Positions 25,948-37,109 of a DNA stretch of 64,000 bases are shown one piece after another. The stretch is taken from contig JADJHJ010000002.1 in NCBI GenBank assembly GCA_016707605.1, positions 21,115-85,114 of the forward strand, in the 5' to 3' direction. The notes under the pieces were generated by a model. It saw only the letters and a program-made list of their open reading frames with translations, searched no databases and was not told the origin of the DNA. This DNA comes from Candidatus Promineofilum glycogenicum (GTDB lineage: Bacteria > Chloroflexota > Anaerolineae > Promineifilales > Promineifilaceae). The position numbers and the translations under genes were made by a program. The first letter of the stretch is position 1; each line of letters opens with the position of its first letter.

Positions 25948-26014
25948 AACCACAGATTACACAGATTTCACAGATTAGAAGATCTAATCTGTGAAATCTG
26001 TGTAATCTGTGGTT
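25948..26014. repeat. Palindromic element, ACAGATT family, perfect copy
   Basis: A 67-base element with perfect arms of about 32 bases (AACCACAGATTACACAGATT..., mirrored) around a very short loop. Each arm is three tandem units of (A/T)CACAGATT. It separates the tocopherol-cyclase-like start from the RsbRD-like stop. Other copies are at 18858, 41551 and 47654. Confidence 0.9.
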
Positions 26015-26023
26015 TCTTCCTCT

Positions 26024-26482
26024 TTATCCGGCCGTCTCGCCTTTGAAGAGGGCGGAGAGGTCGAGCGAGGGCGCTTTGGTCTGGCTGGCCAGCGAGACGT
26101 AGGCCCGGGCCAATGAGTCCTTGGCCGCGCCCAGCACCGTGCTGACCAGCCCCAGGGCGCGGGCCAGTTCGTCGGGCGGCACGTTGACGACGATGTGGTT
26201 CCAGATCGCCTCTTCCAGGACGTTGATGGCGATCTGCACCTCGCGGATGGCATAGCCGGCATGGAAGCGGTCGTCGGCCACCTCGGCCATGTACTCCATC
26301 ACCGGCACCAGGTTGCGGTCGGCGATGCCCTGGGCGGTCAACTGGAACAGCCGGGCCAGCCGCTCCTGCCCCACGGCGTGGCCCGCCTCGGAATAGTGGG
26401 CCAGTTGCGAGCGCGTCAGCGCCGCGCTGGCCTCGGCGACGATCTGGTCGCCGTCGCGGGTGAGTAGTTCTTGTAGGTCCAT
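26024..26482 (-). CDS. RsbRD N-terminal-like regulatory protein
   Basis: 152 residues, all helical by pattern, no membrane segments. The motif DRFHAGYAIREVQIAINVLEEAIW is typical of the RsbRD N-terminal (globin-like sensor) domain found in front of STAS or kinase domains; here it stands alone. Repeats flank it on both sides. A stand-alone sensor role is inferred from the family only. Confidence 0.65.
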   Translation of the reverse strand: MDLQELLTRDGDQIVAEASAALTRSQLAHYSEAGHAVGQERLARLFQLTAQGIADRNLVPVMEYMAEVADDRFHAGYAIREVQIAINVLEEAIWNHIVVNVPPDELARALGLVSTVLGAAKDSLARAYVSLASQTKAPSLDLSALFKGETAG

Positions 26483-26483
26483 A

Positions 26484-26587
26484 GTTGTCAGTGGGTCAGT
26501 GGGTCAGTAGGTCAGTAGGTCAGTAGTCAGTGGTTGCGTCATGTGCCACTGACATACTGACCTACTGACTCACTGACCTACTGACTA
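26484..26587. repeat. GTCAGTA-family palindrome
   Basis: Left half repeats GTCAGT(G/A)G about seven times; right half carries the mirrored CCTACTGA/CATACTGA units, giving a long imperfect hairpin around TGCGTCATGTGCCA. The TAG stop of the osmC-family gene (26585-26587) is within its right end. Confidence 0.85.
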
Positions 26588-26998
26588 CTCCTGGATAATC
26601 GTGATGACCGTCTTAATATCGGCCGCCTTGTGCAGCATGGCGTGGACAGAGCAGTAGTTCTCGACCGACAGCTCAACGGCGCGGGCCACGGCCGCGGGAT
26701 CGATGCCCACGCCGCGGACGACGTACTCGATGGTGAAGGCGGTGAACACCTTGGGATGGTCGGTCGAACGGTCGCCGTGGACGCGCAACTCGAAGCCGGT
26801 CACGTTCTGGCGTTTCTTGCGCAGGATGGAGATGACGTCCATGCCGGTGCAGCCGCCGAGGCTGACGAGCAGCAGTTCCATCGGGCTGGCCCCCTGCCGC
26901 TGGCCCGTCTCCGGCTGGCTATCCATGTGGACGACCATGCCGCTGGGCGGCACGGCCATAAAGTGCATTCCATCCTGTAGCGTAATCGTCGCGTCCAT
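26585..26998 (-). CDS. OsmC family protein
   Basis: 137 residues. The two OsmC/Ohr cysteines are present: Cys50 in SLGGCTGMDV and Cys116 in ENYCSVHAML. Such proteins reduce organic hydroperoxides with thiol donors. YhfA/OsmC-like rather than Ohr, judging by the ASPMELLLVSLGGCTGMDV signature. A GGGAG ribosome site precedes the ATG. Confidence 0.88.
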   Translation of the reverse strand: MDATITLQDGMHFMAVPPSGMVVHMDSQPETGQRQGASPMELLLVSLGGCTGMDVISILRKKRQNVTGFELRVHGDRSTDHPKVFTAFTIEYVVRGVGIDPAAVARAVELSVENYCSVHAMLHKAADIKTVITIIQE

Positions 26999-27069
26999 TT
27001 GTGTCAGGCTCCCGTGCTGTGTTGAGTTGGATTGAATTTACCCATAATCGCGCGCGGGCGTCAAGAAGA

Positions 27070-27235
27070 GAGCTCACGCAAAGGCGCTAAGGGGCAAAGG
27101 CGCAAAGATAGAGAAGATCTCACGCAAAGACGCAAAGTACGCCAAGCTAAGAAAGCTTCTTAAGCTTGGCGTACTTTGCGTCTTTGCGTGAGATCTTCTT
27201 AGCGTTCTTTGCCCCTTAGCGCCTTTGCGTGAGCT
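27070..27235. repeat. Nested palindromic element (CGCAAAG family inside GGCGCTAAGG family)
   Basis: A 166-base structure of two concentric hairpins. The outer arms are AGCTCACGCAAAGGCGCTAA..., mirrored at 27200-27235; the inner arms are GAAGATCTCACGCAAAGACG..., mirrored around 27150-27199, and resemble the element at 24169. The alr stop (27234-27236) overlaps its right edge. The layout reads as one element inserted in the loop of another. Confidence 0.85.
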
Positions 27236-28388
27236 ATTCCTCTCGATAGACCCGTGGCACGCGGGTGTTGATGTTGGTCAGGATTTCCCACGGCACCGTG
27301 CCGGCCCAATCGGCCAGTTCCTCGACGGTGACGGCCGCCCCGCCCTCCACCTCGCCCAGCAGGATCACCTCGTCGCCGTTGTAGGCCGTCTGCCACTCGA
27401 TGTTGACCATGAACTGATCCATGCAGACGTTGCCGACGACGGGGTAGCGCCGGCCGCGGATGATGACCTCGGCCCGGTTGGACAGGGCGCGGAAGTAGCC
27501 GTCGCCATAGCCGACGGGCACGGTGACCAGGCGCACCGGGTGGTCGCTCTGCCAGGTGGAGCCGTAGCTGACCGGGTGGTGGGGCTGGACGACCTTGAAG
27601 TAGACGACGCGCGACTTCCAACTGAGCGCCGGCCGGACGGGGATTGCCCGCGGCACGGCCGCCGACGGGTAGACGCCATAGAGCAGCAGCCCGGCGCGCA
27701 CCATGTCGAAGTGGGCGGCGGGGAAGCGGGCCAGGGCGGCGCTGTTGGCCATGTGGCGCAGCGGCGGCGGGGGCAGGCCGCGGCGGGCGTAGAACTCCAG
27801 CACGCCGTGGAAGCGGTCGAGTTGGAGTTGGGAGTAGGCCGGGTCGGCGGCGTCGGCGTTGGCGAAGTGGGAGAAGATGCCCTCGACCTCGAAGTGGGTG
27901 CAGGCCAGCGACGCTTCTAATAGTGCTTCCGCACTATAGTAGTGGACGCCGATGCGCTCCATGCCGGTGTCGATCTTCAGGTGAACCTTGGCCCGCACAC
28001 CCATCGCCCGCGCCGCGGCCTCGATCTGGCCCAGCTTCTCGATGGACGAGGCGGTCAGCGTCAGGTCATGGGCCAGGAACAGCGGCACCTGATTGCCGAT
28101 GATGCCGCCCAGCACCAGGATGGGCGTCGTCACCCCCGCCTCGCGCAGCAGGATGCCCTCCTCCAGAAAGGCCACGCCCAGATAGGGCGCGCCCAGCGAC
28201 TGCAAATGCCGCGCCACCTCGACCAGGCCGTGGCCGTAGGCGTTGGCCTTGAGGATGGGCATGACCGCCGCGGGGGAGACGTGGCGTTGGAGGGCGTGGT
28301 AGTTGGCGGTTAGGCGGGAGAGGTCAATCTCGACTTGCGTCGGGCGGAGAACCTCGACCGAGTTAGAAATGGTTGGATAGTTGATCAT
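27234..28388 (-). CDS. alr: Alanine racemase
   Basis: 384 residues. The PLP lysine is Lys47 in PILKANAYGHG; the C-terminal domain has GDEVILLGE and the catalytic-type tyrosine motif SYGSTW. It supplies D-alanine for peptidoglycan, showing that the organism builds a murein wall or retains the pathway. N-terminus EVDLSRLTANY-like sequence (here VEIDLSRLTANY) fits the family start. The 3' end abuts a nested palindrome. Confidence 0.93.
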   Translation of the reverse strand: MINYPTISNSVEVLRPTQVEIDLSRLTANYHALQRHVSPAAVMPILKANAYGHGLVEVARHLQSLGAPYLGVAFLEEGILLREAGVTTPILVLGGIIGNQVPLFLAHDLTLTASSIEKLGQIEAAARAMGVRAKVHLKIDTGMERIGVHYYSAEALLEASLACTHFEVEGIFSHFANADAADPAYSQLQLDRFHGVLEFYARRGLPPPPLRHMANSAALARFPAAHFDMVRAGLLLYGVYPSAAVPRAIPVRPALSWKSRVVYFKVVQPHHPVSYGSTWQSDHPVRLVTVPVGYGDGYFRALSNRAEVIIRGRRYPVVGNVCMDQFMVNIEWQTAYNGDEVILLGEVEGGAAVTVEELADWAGTVPWEILTNINTRVPRVYREE

Positions 28389-28397
28389 GGGATGAGA

Positions 28398-28640
28398 TCA
28401 ACTATCCCATGAGTCACGGTCCTCGCGCAAGTACTGATCGACTTCTGCGGCTGATTTGAACAACTGGTGACCTGGAAGCGAATTGAGGATGTCGATGGCT
28501 GATTGATAAGGCTCATCTGGTTTGGGTTGAAGCAAGATCAAAACCTCAACTGTCTGTCCAGGTAGGAGCAAAGGATGCGTGATAACAACCTGCCCACCTG
28601 GTTCAACAGTTACAGTTGTGCGGATGGCCTTTTGCAGCAT
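28398..28640 (-). CDS. Small antitoxin-like protein
   Basis: 80 residues. The N-terminus (TVTVEPGGQVVITHPLLLPGQTVEVLILL) has the beta-hairpin look of AbrB/VapB-like antitoxins and the rest is acidic (YLREDRDSWDS). No toxin gene is adjacent, so it would be an orphan. GC is lower than in flanking genes. Family membership is only suggestive. Confidence 0.55.
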   Translation of the reverse strand: MLQKAIRTTVTVEPGGQVVITHPLLLPGQTVEVLILLQPKPDEPYQSAIDILNSLPGHQLFKSAAEVDQYLREDRDSWDS

Positions 28641-28658
28641 GATAACTAGATTCCTGTG

Positions 28659-29066
28659 CTAACGCGAGCAACTAACACTTGGAGGGGCCGGGTCGTTAGT
28701 ATTACAAATTACTCCGTTAGGTCCAACTACTAAAACATCGATCATGGAACACCCATCACCATCTGAGCATGTGCCCGGTCTCCGTTGCTGTGCGGCCAAG
28801 GCATCAGCTAAAGGCTTCCACTCGCTCAAATGGAATGCCCCGTGCCAATTCCAGCCAGGATTTAATCTGGTCACATTGTAAGTTGCTGACGGCAGAAGTA
28901 TAACAACAGAGACTCGGTCTCCGCCACCAGGCAAACCAATCCCTTTAACCTCAATAGTGCCGGCTGTGACTGCATGCACTTCCCCATCGTTGACTACAAT
29001 TTCCAATGAGGTGCTTGGTGGAATTGGGATGTTATACTCAGACAGGAAGTTCCCCGGGAAGTTCAC
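28659..29066 (-). CDS. Hypothetical protein
   Basis: 135 residues starting at a GTG that overlaps the stop of the upstream reverse gene (GTGA). Contents: a beta-rich middle (TSLEIVVNDGEVHAVTAGTI..., VSVVILLPSATYNV), four cysteines in the C-terminal third (TCSDGDGCS, VICN, SCSR). The frame stays open about 90 bases further upstream, so this could be the C-terminal part of the neighbouring gene split by one indel. No known family recognised. Confidence 0.5.
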   Translation of the reverse strand: MNFPGNFLSEYNIPIPPSTSLEIVVNDGEVHAVTAGTIEVKGIGLPGGGDRVSVVILLPSATYNVTRLNPGWNWHGAFHLSEWKPLADALAAQQRRPGTCSDGDGCSMIDVLVVGPNGVICNTNDPAPPSVSCSR

Positions 29067-29554
29067 GATTTCCTGGCTCGGATCAAAAGTTGGCGTTGGC
29101 TCGGGAGGTTTAGCGATGTACTTTGTCCTGCAACAGCGGTTTGAGTAGCCTGTAATTCCCGTTGTCTAGTCTCAATAGCTTGTCGTGTGGCTTCAAGGCG
29201 CCCCGCCTCTTCAGCAAGAACTGTTGCTGTTGGTATCAACTCGCTATCAGCTAGTGATGGGGTGCCTACTTGTTGCTCTTGTGTGTCTGAAAGAGCAGCC
29301 ATAACTGTCAGCTGCTCAATTGCAACGGCAAGTTGTTCTCGTCCAACGTCTATGCCCTCATCAATCAAAGCTATTTGAATTGCCTGGTTGTTGAGATGAG
29401 TTTCTATCGCTGCTAAGTCCGATCGACTTGACATAATCTGCCAAGCTAAGGCTGCAATAGCTACCCACAAGGCTATAAGATTAACAATGCAACCAATACG
29501 ATTATCACGACTTGTTGATTGGGAAGTGAGCTGCGACATTGTTATATACACCAT
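29063..29554 (-). CDS. Hypothetical membrane-anchored coiled-coil protein
   Basis: 163 residues: one membrane helix near the N-terminus (CIVNLIALWVAIAALAWQIM, about 26-45), then helical segments with heptad-like spacing (IETHLNNQ..., and TVLAEEAGRLEATRQAIETRQRELQATQ). A start at the second Met is possible. It overlaps the next gene by four bases, and the two may be one frameshifted gene encoding a membrane-anchored protein with an extracytoplasmic domain. Confidence 0.5.
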   Translation of the reverse strand: MVYITMSQLTSQSTSRDNRIGCIVNLIALWVAIAALAWQIMSSRSDLAAIETHLNNQAIQIALIDEGIDVGREQLAVAIEQLTVMAALSDTQEQQVGTPSLADSELIPTATVLAEEAGRLEATRQAIETRQRELQATQTAVAGQSTSLNLPSQRQLLIRARKS

Positions 29555-29773
29555 TACAGCGCTACGCTGGTCACTTGCCTACTATGTTTTGTTGGAAGCT
29601 TCACGATTTGAATAGAGGAAACGGCTCATTAAGAGCGTAAGGGACAACAGTCACCAAACTATTTCGGCCCTATAAATTAGCTCAGCACTATCCTTAAAGC
29701 AGGCAGAAAGTAACGCTAAATAAAGTATAAGGTGCTCGCATATACAGGCGCGTTACAAAGACGTTAATTTGAG

Positions 29774-30151
29774 TTAGGATCGCCCAACGAGATCATCCAG
29801 AACAACACCCAGCGCAACGGCAATACCCTGAAGCACATCCATCGTCCCGTCTCGCTTGCCCGACTCCAGTTGCGACAAGTACGACGCGCTGATGCCCGCC
29901 CTTGTCGCTAATTCGCTCTGACTCATTCCACGATGCTCGCGCCAGATCCGAATTGGGTTCCCGCCGTCAAGAAGCGCGTAGACTACCTCAGCCGGAACCA
30001 GTTCCTCGCCCGCAGCGATCCGCTCCATCGCCTCATCGTAGTCACGAACATCGGCCAGCATCTCAGCATCTTCAACCAAGCGCAAGTATACGTCATAGGG
30101 AAGCACAGCGTACTCAGGCTGCCCTTCTTTCAAAATTAGCTGCACACTCAT
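29774..30151 (-). CDS. XRE-family antitoxin (HTH)
   Basis: 125 residues. An N-terminal dimerisation-type segment is followed by an XRE helix-turn-helix (WREHRGMSQSELATRAGISASYLSQLESGKR) at about residues 69-100. Its start overlaps the stop of the RelE-like toxin gene by four bases: the toxin-first order of HigBA-like pairs. It probably binds the toxin and represses the pair. The 219 bases downstream (29555-29773) are AT-rich and show no gene. Confidence 0.85.
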   Translation of the reverse strand: MSVQLILKEGQPEYAVLPYDVYLRLVEDAEMLADVRDYDEAMERIAAGEELVPAEVVYALLDGGNPIRIWREHRGMSQSELATRAGISASYLSQLESGKRDGTMDVLQGIAVALGVVLDDLVGRS

Positions 30152-30405
30152 CGGTACACTTCTCCACGTGGGGCGATCTTAACCACCAAAATTACCAATT
30201 CGTCACCCCGAATTTCGTAGATCACACGCCAGTCGCCAACGCGTAGCCGGTAGCCAGGACGGTTTTGAAGCTTTGTCACGTTGTTATGGTGTGCATAGGG
30301 GTCGTCTGACACAACGGTCAGCTTCTCACGAATTCTAGCCGCTAACGGCCTTGGAAGACTTAACAGCGATCGCTGAGCTTCCTTTGAAAACAGGACTCGG
30401 TACAT
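30148..30405 (-). CDS. RelE/ParE-family toxin
   Basis: 85 residues. The RelE-fold pattern is clear: YRVLFSKEAQRSLLSLPRPLAARI at the start and LQNRPGYRLRVGDWRVIYEI...LVILVVKIAPRGEVY at the end, including the conserved RVGDWRVIY core. RelE proteins cleave mRNA on the ribosome; ParE-like members hit gyrase, and sequence alone does not settle which. Start at the ATG 30405 rather than a GTG nine bases upstream. Confidence 0.87.
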   Translation of the reverse strand: MYRVLFSKEAQRSLLSLPRPLAARIREKLTVVSDDPYAHHNNVTKLQNRPGYRLRVGDWRVIYEIRGDELVILVVKIAPRGEVYR

Positions 30406-30484
30406 TGATAGCACCTATATTAGCACATTGCCACGTATTTATCTAGCTCTAAATAGCAATTCGCAAATACCGTGTGAGTTATTG

Positions 30485-31837
30485 CTACTCCTCCATTGTT
30501 GCCGCGTGAACCATCGCCGCTAAACTCCTCTCCACATCCTCCTCCGTCGTCGCCCACGACGACACACTAATCCGCATCGCCGCCCGCCCCTGCCACACCG
30601 TCGGGCCGGCCCAGCAGGTGCCGTCGGCCTGGATGGCGGCCACGACCCGCGCCGTCTTCTCGGCGTCGCCGAACGTGACGACGACCTGATTGAGCACGAC
30701 GTCATTCAGCACTTCGTAGCCGGCGGCACTTAGCCCTTCGGCAAAGCGCCGGGCATGGCGACGGGTGCGCTCGATCAGGTCGATGACTCCCTCGCGGCCC
30801 AGCGCCCGCAGCGCCGCCCACACCTCCACCCCTCGCGCCCGCCGCGATAGCTCCGGCGCGAAGTCCGACGGGTTGCGGATGAGGCTGTCGGTCGGCAGAT
30901 AGTCGGCGGTAATGGCCATCGCCGCCCGCAGCGCGTCGGCGTCGCGGACAATGGCCAGGCCGCTGTCGTAGGGCGTGTTGAGCCACTTGTGGAAATCGGT
31001 GGCCCATGAGTCGGCCCCGGCCAGCCCGACCGTAAGCTCCGCCAGCGCCGGCACGGCCGCCGCCCACAGCCCGAACGCGCCATCGACGTGGACCCAGGCA
31101 TCGGCGGCGTGGGCCCAGTCGCAAATGGCCGGCAGCGGGTCATAAGCGCCGGAGTGGAGATTGCCCGCCTGGGCGCAGACGATGGTCGGGCCGGACAGCC
31201 GCGGCAGCGCGTCGGCCCGCAGCCGCCCCTGCCGGTCGGCCGGCACGCGCACCACCCGCTTGCGCCCCAGCCCCACCAGCCCCAGCGCCTTGAACAGCGT
31301 CGAGTGGGCCTCCTCGCCGACGACGACCGTCACCGGCGGCGCGCCAATCAGCCCATCGGCCTCCACGTCCCAGCCGGCGCGGGCCAACACGCCGTGGCGC
31401 GCCGCGGCCAGGGCGGTGAAGTTGGCCACCGTCGCCCCGGTGACGAAGCCGCCGCCGCACGTCGGCGGCAGGCCGAATAGCTCCAACAGCCAGCCCAGCG
31501 CCACCCGCTCCAGTTGGGCCGTAGCCGGGGTGACGTTGTAGAGGGCCGAGTTCTGGTCCCACGCCCCGGCCAGCCAGTTAGCGGCCAGCGCCACCGGCAG
31601 CGAGCCGCCGATGATGAAGCCGAAGAAGCGCGGCCCGGCCATGGCCATCGTCGCCGGGGAGCAGACCTCGTCCAGTTGGCGGATGACGTCTTCGGGCGGC
31701 GTCGGCCGCTCCGGCAGCGGCTCGTCCAGCACACTCAGCCCGGCCACGGCCGCGGCCGATGGGGCAACCGGGCGCTCCGGCAAACCCTCTAGATAGGCAA
31801 TCGCTCGTTCGGCGGTCAACTCCAGTAATTCACGCAT
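30485..31837 (-). CDS. PLP-dependent group II decarboxylase family protein
   Basis: 450 residues. The PLP lysine lies in DSWATDFHKWLNTPYDSG; the aspartate of VHVDGAFGLW pairs with the cofactor ring, and the phosphate-binding stretch is FVTGATVANFTALAAARH. The family covers aromatic-amino-acid, glutamate and related decarboxylases; substrate cannot be named. An AGGAGA ribosome site precedes the ATG. The start is 500 bases from gcvH and divergent from it. Confidence 0.88.
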   Translation of the reverse strand: MRELLELTAERAIAYLEGLPERPVAPSAAAVAGLSVLDEPLPERPTPPEDVIRQLDEVCSPATMAMAGPRFFGFIIGGSLPVALAANWLAGAWDQNSALYNVTPATAQLERVALGWLLELFGLPPTCGGGFVTGATVANFTALAAARHGVLARAGWDVEADGLIGAPPVTVVVGEEAHSTLFKALGLVGLGRKRVVRVPADRQGRLRADALPRLSGPTIVCAQAGNLHSGAYDPLPAICDWAHAADAWVHVDGAFGLWAAAVPALAELTVGLAGADSWATDFHKWLNTPYDSGLAIVRDADALRAAMAITADYLPTDSLIRNPSDFAPELSRRARGVEVWAALRALGREGVIDLIERTRRHARRFAEGLSAAGYEVLNDVVLNQVVVTFGDAEKTARVVAAIQADGTCWAGPTVWQGRAAMRISVSSWATTEEDVERSLAAMVHAATMEE

Positions 31838-31950
31838 TGCTAACTCTCCTATGAGACTACGCTCGATTAGGTGAACTCAGAAAGGATAACATGAATATCG
31901 CGCCAAGCTGTGTCGCAAGTTACGTTCATTCATGTGCGCCATTCTTCCGC

Positions 31951-31978
31951 TTGACGCCACCCCCCTACCCACTACAAT
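31951..31978 (+). promoter_or_regulatory. Promoter of the glycine riboswitch-gcv transcript
   Basis: TTGACG (31951-31956), a 16-base spacer and TACAAT (31973-31978). Transcription would start near 31985, just upstream of the first aptamer stem, as expected for a riboswitch leader. Confidence 0.75.
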
Positions 31979-32011
31979 AGAGTCGTCGTTGCCAACGCAA
32001 TAAGACGCACA

Positions 32012-32275
32012 CGGCCGCCCGGGAGAGCACTCCCCACGGAGTCGCCGAAGGGGCAAGCGAACGAGAAGACTCGTTTGGGAATCTCTCAGGCACAAGGGAC
32101 CGAGCGGCCGGGTTTCTTCTGGAAAGCGATTGGTCATGTGGCACAGGATTCTTATCCTGTGCGCCAAGACACAGGATAAGAATCCTGTGCCACATGACCA
32201 CCACCGAAGGGGCAAGCGGACGAGCACACTCGTCGCCGTGAATCTCTCAGGTCCATGACAGAGGACACCGGCAAG
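32012..32275 (+). promoter_or_regulatory. Tandem glycine riboswitch
   Basis: Two glycine aptamers in the gcvH leader. Aptamer 1: closing stem CGGCCG (32012-32017 with 32105-32110), GGGAGAG (32021-32027), CGCCGAAGGGGCAA (32043-32056), ATCTCTCAGGCACAAGGGAC (32081-32100). Aptamer 2: TCTGGAAAG (about 32119-32126), CACCGAAGGGGCAA (32202-32215), AATCTCTCAGG (32241-32251). These are the conserved cores of the family, which switches on glycine cleavage when glycine is plentiful. The variable stem of aptamer 2 is replaced by a 68-base palindrome. GGAAAG instead of GGAGAG leaves one A-C mismatch against CTCTC. Confidence 0.92.
32132..32199. repeat. Perfect palindrome within the glycine riboswitch
   Basis: Perfect 30-base arms (32132-32161 and 32170-32199; left arm starts GGTCATGTGGCACAGGATTC) and an eight-base loop CGCCAAGA. 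It sits exactly where aptamer 2 carries its variable hairpin, between GGAAAG and CACCGAAGGGGCAA, so the aptamer core is preserved. Confidence 0.9.
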
Positions 32276-32317
32276 ATCGACCTGAACCCCAGGCGGCCTT
32301 GCCCGGTGTCCTCTTTT
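32261..32317 (+). terminator. Intrinsic terminator (riboswitch expression platform)
   Basis: Arms GAGGACACCGGCAAG (32261-32275) and CTTGCCCGGTGTCCTC (32298-32313), one bulged base, then TTTT. The left arm overlaps the 3' strand of aptamer 2, so glycine binding would prevent terminator formation: an ON switch acting by antitermination. Confidence 0.85.
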
Positions 32318-32369
32318 CGCTTGGCCGGCACACAACCAGGTCACAACAGTCCATTGAAGGAGAATTGAA

Positions 32370-32762
32370 ATGGCTCACAAAGTAATGCACGACCGCCGCT
32401 ACGCCCGCACTGACGAGTGGCTACAGATTGACGGCTCCTACGCCCTTGTTGGCCTCAGTGACTATGCGCAGGACTCGCTGTCCGACATCGTCTACGTCGA
32501 GTTGCCCAGCGTCGGCGACAAGTTCGACCAGGGGCAGGCGTTCGGCGTGGTCGAGTCGGTCAAGGCCGCGTCCGACCTGCTGATGCCCGTCGCCGGCGAA
32601 GTGACCGAGGTCAACGACAGCGTTGTCGACTCGCCCGAATCGCTCAACAGCGATCCTTTCGGCAACTGGCTGGTCAAAATCCTCATCAGCGACGTCGGCC
32701 AACTGCAAGACCTGATGGACGCCGACGCCTACACGCAATACCTGGATACCCGCGAACACTAG
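32370..32762 (+). CDS. gcvH: Glycine cleavage system H protein
   Basis: 130 residues. The lipoylated lysine is Lys65 in VVESVKAASDL; the surrounding SDIVYVELPSVGD and C-terminal NWLVKI motif are standard. The H protein carries the aminomethyl group between P, T and L proteins. A strong AAGGAG ribosome site and the upstream glycine riboswitch are present. No gcvT lies in the window. Confidence 0.96.
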   Translation: MAHKVMHDRRYARTDEWLQIDGSYALVGLSDYAQDSLSDIVYVELPSVGDKFDQGQAFGVVESVKAASDLLMPVAGEVTEVNDSVVDSPESLNSDPFGNWLVKILISDVGQLQDLMDADAYTQYLDTREH

Positions 32763-32851
32763 GCAATTGGGAATTGCGAATTGGGAATGAAGAAAAGAGG
32801 GCCATGTCGCGCTCTTTTCATTCCTAATTCCTAATTCGTCATTCCTAATTC
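32762..32851. repeat. Palindromic element, GAATTGGGAAT family
   Basis: Arms built from GGGAATTGCGAATTGGGAATG and the mirrored CATTCCTAATTCCTAATTCGTCATTCC, enclosing GAAAAGAG..CTCTTTTC. It fills the whole gap between gcvH and gcvP, so gcvP translation depends on reading through or around this hairpin. Confidence 0.8.
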
Positions 32852-32871
32852 ACTCTCCCTCGGAGACCCAT

Positions 32872-35842
<2,971 letters not shown>

Positions 35843-35912
35843 CGAAGGGCGGGCGCCACCCCCCCCTTCTTTTGTGATTGTGAGATCTTAAGAGTGAGGT
35901 GTCTGTTTGGCG

Positions 35913-36929
35913 ATGTTGCAGCGCGTGAAAAAAGCCTTTGGCCCAACGCTGCCGCCCGATACGGATGCGGTCATTGACGACGTCCTGGCGAGCGATCTGC
36001 GCGATTACTTGCGTGGCGAGACGGGCCTGGCAACGTCGGGTAGCATCCAAATCTGGTACGAGAGCATCCTGCCGGAAGGGACGCCGCAGGGCAGCATCCT
36101 GCTGCTCATGGGCATGGGCGGCGACTGCCTGATGTGGCCGCCTAGCTTTGTTCGGACGTTGGTCGACGCCGGCTATCACGTCATTCGCTATGACCACCGG
36201 GGCACGGGGATGTCGGACTGGGTGAAGGGCTGGTCAAGACAACAGCCCTATACCCTCGCTGATATGGCTGGGGATGCCATTGCCGTTCTAAATGCAACAC
36301 AGACAGGACGGGCGCACCTTGTCGGCTTGTCGATGGGGGGCATGGTGGCGCAAGAAGCCGCCATTCAGGCCCCCGACCGTGTCGCCTCGCTGACGCTCAT
36401 GATGACGTCGGGCCACGTTGACGATCCCGACCTGCCCCAAACGTCGTCGCGGTACTTCATTGATAGCCTGAGCAAGGGCTTACCGTTGCTGAAATACAGG
36501 CTCAAAGGTGGGGAGCGAAACCTGATCAAGGAGCGCATCGCCAAGCAAATCGCGTTCCTCGGCACCGAAGGCCTGGACGTGCAGGCGTTGGCTGAGGTGG
36601 TGACGTACGATCTGCGCCACCGTCGCGGCATCAACCTTCAGGCCATGCGGCAACATCTGACGGCGATCTCTAACTCCGGCTCACGCTATGAGAGGTTGAG
36701 TACGCTTAATGTCCCGACGCTGGTGATTCATGGCACGGACGATCTGTTGATACCACTCGAGCACGCCAAAAAGTTAGTGGCGACTATTCCTGACGCTGAG
36801 GGGGTGTGGCTGGACGGCGTTGGGCATGCGTTTCCTATGGCGGAGATGGCGAAGGTGATAGAGCGTATCTTGCTGCACGTGGCAACGTCGACAACGACGG
36901 CGGAGAGAGACCTCGCAAGGCTAATGTAG
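35913..36929 (+). CDS. Alpha/beta hydrolase
   Basis: About 338 residues. The nucleophile elbow is GLSMGGMVAQ; the oxyanion-side motif LLLMGMGGDCLMW precedes it; an Asp in VIHGTDDLLIP and a His in GVGHAFPM complete the triad. A lid region of about 80 residues follows the nucleophile. It looks like an esterase/hydrolase of the haloalkane/epoxide-type fold with unknown substrate. ATG 35913 is used; TTG 35907 is an alternative. The 180 bases after it (36930-37109) hold no gene I can support. Confidence 0.85.
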   Translation: MLQRVKKAFGPTLPPDTDAVIDDVLASDLRDYLRGETGLATSGSIQIWYESILPEGTPQGSILLLMGMGGDCLMWPPSFVRTLVDAGYHVIRYDHRGTGMSDWVKGWSRQQPYTLADMAGDAIAVLNATQTGRAHLVGLSMGGMVAQEAAIQAPDRVASLTLMMTSGHVDDPDLPQTSSRYFIDSLSKGLPLLKYRLKGGERNLIKERIAKQIAFLGTEGLDVQALAEVVTYDLRHRRGINLQAMRQHLTAISNSGSRYERLSTLNVPTLVIHGTDDLLIPLEHAKKLVATIPDAEGVWLDGVGHAFPMAEMAKVIERILLHVATSTTTAERDLARLM

Positions 36930-37109
36930 AGATTCTAACAGTCGAGGGCATGGTCGTTTAGCAGTTGGATGGAAAAGGTGTACAGCGACTTTAAACTTTC
37001 GATTGGTGAGCACGCGTAGTCGGCCATTGTGCATGTAAATGAGATGTAAGCGCCGGATCGACAAGCTGGCAAACTGTCCGCCAGCAAGACTCCAAAATAG
37101 GTAATAACA

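Noticed and set aside
31877..32344. Reverse-strand open frame of 155 residues
   Set aside because: It covers the glycine riboswitch and its palindrome; codon content and structure fit RNA, not protein.
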